Assembly: GCA_009835515.1 (NCBI GenBank)
Contig: VXXH01000354.1
Span: forward strand, 1-8,051
Source: Candidatus Poribacteria bacterium
GTDB lineage: Bacteria > Poribacteria > WGA-4E > WGA-3G
Direction: 5' to 3'
DNA length: 8,051 bases
Position numbers and translations under genes: made by a program. The notes below the pieces were generated by a model that had not been told where the DNA came from, did no database searches, and saw only the letters and a list, made by a program, of their open reading frames with translations. Every line of letters starts with the position of its first letter. Position 1 is the stretch's first letter. This document shows positions 6,601 to 8,051 of the stretch, piece by piece.

Positions 6601-7322
6601 TATCTTTCAGCCCTGATGGGAAAACAGTCGCAAGTGCGATGGGCGATGACACGGTCGGTTTGTGGAACGCGCAAACTGGCACGCGCCGCCATACCCTTAA
6701 AGTCGCGCGAACACATTCAATTGAGAGCCTGTCCTTCAGTCCAGATAACAAAACGTTGGCAGGGGCGGGTTATGGTCGCATCATCCATCTTTGGGACGCG
6801 GAAACAGGTGCGCTCCGCAATACCCTCGGTGGGCATACGGATGTTGTCGCGGGTGTCTCGTTCAGTCCGGATGGCAAAACGCTGGCAAGTGGGAGTAAGG
6901 ATAAGACTATCCATTTATGGGATGTGGAGACCGGCGCACTCCAAAATACGCTCAAAGGGCATACGGCAGAGATAGGGAGCGTAGCGTTCAGTCCGGATGG
7001 CAAAACCCTCGCAAGTGCGAGTAAGGACGGCATCATTCATCTCTGGGATGTAGAGACAGGCACAATCCGCCAAACCACAGGGCATTTGAAGGAGGTCGAA
7101 AGCGTGGCGTTCAGCCCTGACGGCAATATACTGGCGAGTGCGAGTTGGGATAAGACCATTCATCTGTATGATGTGCAGACGGACACAACCGTGCGAATTC
7201 TCGAAGGGCATGCGGGTTGGGTCAGAAGCGTGGCGTTCAGCTCAGATGGCAATACGCTAATGAGCGGGAGTCAAGACGGCACGTTGCTGTTATGGGAAAT
7301 CACACCTGACACAACTGATTAA
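3618..7322 (+). CDS. Membrane-anchored ECF sigma factor with LolA/RseB-like domain and WD40 propeller
   Basis: 1234 residues. Region 2 (~7-90, AEEITQDTFLKAY, FASWLYVIAAN) and region 4 (~120-180, LLAKLQESERTVITLYYFGE, then IGAFLGVSANTVRSRLRRAQ) define an ECF sigma factor. A membrane helix follows at ~217-237 (LVPW then STVAIVLLMLGL). Residues ~300-625 match the LolA/LolB/RseB-like style in outline: LETIITKMKHYDNAVTSITG at the start, then LNGEKVSIIRLN, LKLWISHDKGFRLVRSEE and DVWFPKVMVRY. That fold binds lipid or lipoprotein, and in RseB it controls release of RpoE. Thirteen WD40 blades occupy ~690-1230 after LPEGAKSRLGKG. The start is fixed by GGAGGG at 3607-3612 and by alignment with the gene at 583, about 70% identical over the first 280 residues by eye. 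The fold call for 300-625 is by pattern only. Cytoplasmic sigma and external sensor topology is inferred from the single helix. Confidence 0.9.
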   Translation: MKTTDVDLIHRVLNGDDAAFTELVKKYQKPVHALVWRKIGDFHIAEEITQDTFLKAYQELARLKKPQSFASWLYVIAANNCSTWLRKKRLWTEPVDDTRLQETTYSGYVVAENERVTAEAQREAVKKLLAKLQESERTVITLYYFGEMSSAEIGAFLGVSANTVRSRLRRAQQRLKREEPMIREALENFQITPNLTENIMRKIERLKPAAPSGGKPLVPWAIGVSTVAIVLLMLGLSNQSLLRFQKPYSFDTASEMKVELIDAPVALNLESEPDDRTQLGNANAQDKNNGVGNQVDAAASLDLETIITKMKHYDNAVTSITGDFVIERGMEINEYTLAFEGEKVWVQPKERRASNLPDIDFWDGERQWGVHRPDNLLFKVEIKPNKESPVLEKVQQAFKQVGIELAADVRIAPAKLRNSFRIIGKEKTYFILFVGETMLEVYDGNLEYDVRPHWAMIYSDQDPRFWLTFPDDASTNAYLSQPLWQLLEKHESELIGTEILNGEKVSIIRLNRSTRSLKLWISHDKGFRLVRSEETFTVPPEETPPEWSPYKAGVTYISTRVIAYHEYLPDVWFPKVMVRYHAPATSSGKKEEDFISKTVVRTRQCRLNVDVSELFRLELSPDTPVYDYAARGVRPVGHVLNLESKSDIQAQPGSTATPSRIDDSDQHAKDSARQHLQQLHLPEGAKSRLGKGQIRAITYSPDGRRLGVASSIGIWLYDTHSGQALDLLTTHTDWVNSVAFSADGKTLASGSKDGIIHLWDAQTGILRQSLIGHTGGVASVLFSADGKTLVSGSKDNTIRLWDTQTGELQNTLKGHTNEVFSVVFGPNGKTLASGSKDNTIRFWDAQTGELQNTLTLIGHKGEIWEMAFSPDGKTLATWSWEWESPIHLWDVETGARLHNFVGEARDNVNSMAFSPDGNTLASPLDNGTIRLWNTQTGELSRILIGHTYHVSCVAFSPDGEMLASGSYDGTLRLWDAETGELRNTRTGYTSAVVNVSFSPDGKTVASAMGDDTVGLWNAQTGTRRHTLKVARTHSIESLSFSPDNKTLAGAGYGRIIHLWDAETGALRNTLGGHTDVVAGVSFSPDGKTLASGSKDKTIHLWDVETGALQNTLKGHTAEIGSVAFSPDGKTLASASKDGIIHLWDVETGTIRQTTGHLKEVESVAFSPDGNILASASWDKTIHLYDVQTDTTVRILEGHAGWVRSVAFSSDGNTLMSGSQDGTLLLWEITPDTTD
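4416..5549 (+). repeat. Duplicated linker flanking the LolA/RseB-like insert
   Basis: The linker LNLESEPDDRTQ starts at residue 267 (bases 4416-4430 encode LNLES), and LNLESKSDIQAQ starts at residue 640 (5535-5549). The 912-residue paralogue has a single LNLEAKPDIRTQ between its membrane helix and propeller. Both flanks of the insert therefore carry a copy of the original linker, as expected if the domain was gained by a linker-linker recombination or tandem duplication. Confidence 0.6.
5692..7304 (+). repeat. Tandem WD40 repeat region, 13 units, with recently homogenised DNA
   Basis: Thirteen units of about 42 codons carry FSPDGKTLASGS-D-TIHLWD-TG-L-NTL-GHT. A 34-base word is identical at 5843-5876 and 6869-6902 and differs at two bases at 5969-6002. 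The third and tenth units align at an exact 900-base offset, with near-identical stretches at both 5969-6002/6869-6902 and 6039-6060/6939-6960. This points to recent exchange between blades. Thirteen is one short of two seven-blade propellers; unit 1 (IWLYD, no GH) is the degenerate closing type. Confidence 0.8.
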
Positions 7323-7400
7323 ATGAGGGTGTTTCATAAATCGTCACAACTACAAAGGTAATCATCAAAGTATCGGCATCGGTTCGGAAAAGTGGCGCGA

Positions 7401-7419
7401 TGGTACATACTTTGTACCA
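7401..7419. repeat. Perfect hairpin, 7-bp stem and 5-base loop
   Basis: TGGTACA at 7401-7407 and TGTACCA at 7413-7419 are exact reverse complements around TACTT. It lies 80 bases past the stop codon at 7322 and has no T-run. It could stabilise the 3' end of the upstream transcript or be an operator. Confidence 0.5.
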
Positions 7420-7481
7420 CGATCTGTTAGATTGTGGTCTTTCGGGACCCGTGTGGCGACCCGATTGTGTCTAATGGTTTC

Positions 7482-7502
7482 CCGCAAACTAACAGTTTGC
7501 GG
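7482..7502. repeat. Perfect hairpin, 9-bp stem and 3-base loop
   Basis: CCGCAAACT at 7482-7490 and AGTTTGCGG at 7494-7502 are exact reverse complements around AAC. Such a compact palindrome is typical of REP-like intergenic elements or of transcript-end hairpins. No poly-T follows (GGTACAAAG), so intrinsic termination on the + strand is weakly supported. On the minus strand the flank GGGAAACC also lacks a T-tract. Confidence 0.6.
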
Positions 7503-7588
7503 TACAAAGCCTATGCGAATAATGGAACATCCTCGATTAAATTAGGTCGTATCGTAAGACAACCGGAACAGAATAGGAGGAGAAAACG

Positions 7589-7753
7589 ATGCCAAATCAA
7601 TCTTTCCGTTTCATTAAAATAGAGTCCCCGCCTAAAGGAGCTAACTATAAACTCGACCAATTTTTATCCGCCATACCACTTCAGGCAAGTCGCCCGACAA
7701 GTCTGACAGTTGCGGAAGGCTACGCCCTCGTGTTAGCCACACTGGAAGATTGA
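7589..7753 (+). CDS. Small hypothetical protein, 54 residues
   Basis: ATG at 7589 to TGA at 7751-7753. A textbook Shine-Dalgarno AGGAGG at 7575-7580 lies eight bases before the start, stronger than those of the two large genes, which is the main reason to believe it. The protein begins MPNQSFRFIKIESPPKG and ends SLTVAEGYALVLATLED. It is basic near the N-terminus and moderately hydrophobic at the C-terminus, with no clear signal peptide, membrane helix or cysteine pairs. I recognise no family. It stands between the 1234-residue gene and the leader of a presumed third family member, so it could be a small accessory of this locus or an unrelated insertion product. A minus-strand open frame covers the same bases but lacks an ATG. 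Confidence 0.55.
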   Translation: MPNQSFRFIKIESPPKGANYKLDQFLSAIPLQASRPTSLTVAEGYALVLATLED

Positions 7754-7814
7754 AAATGATAACCCGTTCTTCGCTGGTGAGATTTGTAACTTCGCCAATT
7801 TCTGGTGTATAAGT

Positions 7815-7841
7815 AATCCGATATTTGATTATAGTCGGATT
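7815..7841. repeat. Inverted repeat around the -35 of leader copy 3
   Basis: AATCCGA at 7815-7821 and TCGGATT at 7835-7841 are exact reverse complements. The adjoining TAT/ATA (7822-7824, 7831-7833) extends the stem with one bulged G. The candidate -35 TTGATT at 7825-7830 fills the loop, an operator-like arrangement. Leader copy 1 lacks the left arm. Confidence 0.35.
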
Positions 7842-7852
7842 TATGGTATAAT
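7825..7852 (+). promoter_or_regulatory. Sigma70-type promoter in leader copy 3
   Basis: TTGATT at 7825-7830, a 16-base spacer, and a perfect TATAAT at 7847-7852 followed by CCTACC. This is the best-formed housekeeping-type promoter in the window. It lies about 210 bases before the predicted start of the next gene. Confidence 0.5.
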
Positions 7853-7986
7853 CCTACCAATAGAAAGAAGAAGGAGCAAATTTCGGTCTGAGGTGTCCAA
7901 CGACAAACCCTCCTTATCTCTCGTTTTCAAGAAAATAGAATCTTAACCCTCTTTTCATGAACCCATCCCAATTTTTTCTGAAATTA

Positions 7987-8015
7987 TGAGACTTTTTTAT
8001 CTCATGTAGCGTCAC
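7987..8015 (+). promoter_or_regulatory. Putative ECF-type promoter in leader copy 3
   Basis: TGAGAC at 7987-7992, 17 bases, then CGTCAC at 8010-8015. The pair is close to known ECF promoter architecture (for example TGAAAC with CGTC at 16-17 bases for Bacillus SigM/SigW-type factors). The -10 half matches 3589-3594 and the -35 half matches 507-512, linking all three leaders. Confidence 0.5.
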
Positions 8016-8051
8016 TATGTTGATGTGAAATGATGAACATTCCCTTTGCAG

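Larger units (their letters stand above)
7323..7588. other. Intergenic stretch with structured DNA after the 1234-residue gene
   Basis: No convincing gene is present; the 62-codon frame at 7434-7622 overlaps the hairpin and the small gene and lacks a ribosome binding site. Two perfect hairpins lie at 7401-7419 and 7482-7502. A weak promoter candidate is TTGCGG 7497-7502, 17 bases, then TAATGG 7520-7525, ahead of the 54-residue gene. I see no standard terminator with a T-tract. Confidence 0.5.
7822..8051 (+). promoter_or_regulatory. Leader copy 3: regulatory region of a presumed third sigma-WD40 gene beyond the window
   Basis: This stretch aligns with 337-573 upstream of the 912-residue gene. 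The 23 bases 7837-7859 are identical to 350-372. AAAATAGAAT recurs. TGAGAC plus TTTTTTATC at 7987-8001 matches 507-521. GAACATTCC(C/T)TTT(G/T)CAG at 8035-8051 matches 557-573. In copy 1 the ATG follows ten bases after this last word, so a start codon is predicted at about 8061. No coding sequence of that gene is inside the window. Confidence 0.65.

Noticed and set aside
5843..6902. Regular DNA repeats as a possible CRISPR array
   Set aside because: The units are about 126 bases, in frame, and encode WD40 blades. There are no short identical repeats with unique spacers.
7434..7622. Plus-strand 62-codon frame
   Set aside because: It begins inside the hairpin region without a Shine-Dalgarno and overlaps the better-supported gene at 7589 in another frame.
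7641..7853. Minus-strand open frame with protein-like wording (YRITYTPEIGEVTNLTSEER)
   Set aside because: It has no ATG or GTG start in a useful place and no ribosome binding site, and it overlaps the 54-residue gene and the conserved leader. A degraded gene fragment cannot be excluded.

Overview
The window looks like chromosomal DNA from an uncultured bacterium, most plausibly Candidatus Poribacteria or a related Planctomycetes-like lineage. This is an inference. It rests on the long ECF-sigma/WD40 fusions, the linker wording (LPExAxxRxGKG before the propeller, a first blade ending GIWxYD) and a Gfo/Idh/MocA remnant, all of which I associate with poribacterial genomes. No database search was possible.

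Layout, all real genes on the + strand. (1) Bases 1-117 are the last 38 codons of an unrecognised gene. (2) About 148-294 is a decayed fragment of a Gfo/Idh/MocA oxidoreductase, broken off near 294 and joined to a regulatory leader at about 337. (3) 583-3321 encodes a 912-residue protein: ECF sigma factor (regions 2 and 4), one transmembrane helix, then 14 WD40 blades. (4) 3618-7322 encodes a 1234-residue paralogue with the same sigma and membrane module, an added LolA/RseB-like domain, and 13 recognisable WD40 blades. (5) 7323-7588 has no convincing gene but holds two perfect hairpins. (6) 7589-7753 encodes a 54-residue protein with a strong Shine-Dalgarno. (7) About 7822-8051 is a second copy of the leader found upstream of the 912-residue gene. 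The window ends about 10 bases before the expected start of a third family member.

Working model (inference): each large protein puts a sigma factor in the cytoplasm and a beta-propeller sensor outside the membrane on one chain, so no separate anti-sigma factor is needed. The leaders share a TATAAT-like element followed by CCTACC about 200 bases before the start. Two leaders also share a TGAGAC - 17 bases - C(G/A)TC element typical of ECF promoters, which suggests autoregulation or cross-regulation. The paralogue whose leader lacks a clear TGAGAC box also has a changed region-4 recognition helix. The LolA-like insert recalls RseB/MucB, the periplasmic regulator of RpoE-type sigma factors, but here it is fused directly to a sigma factor.
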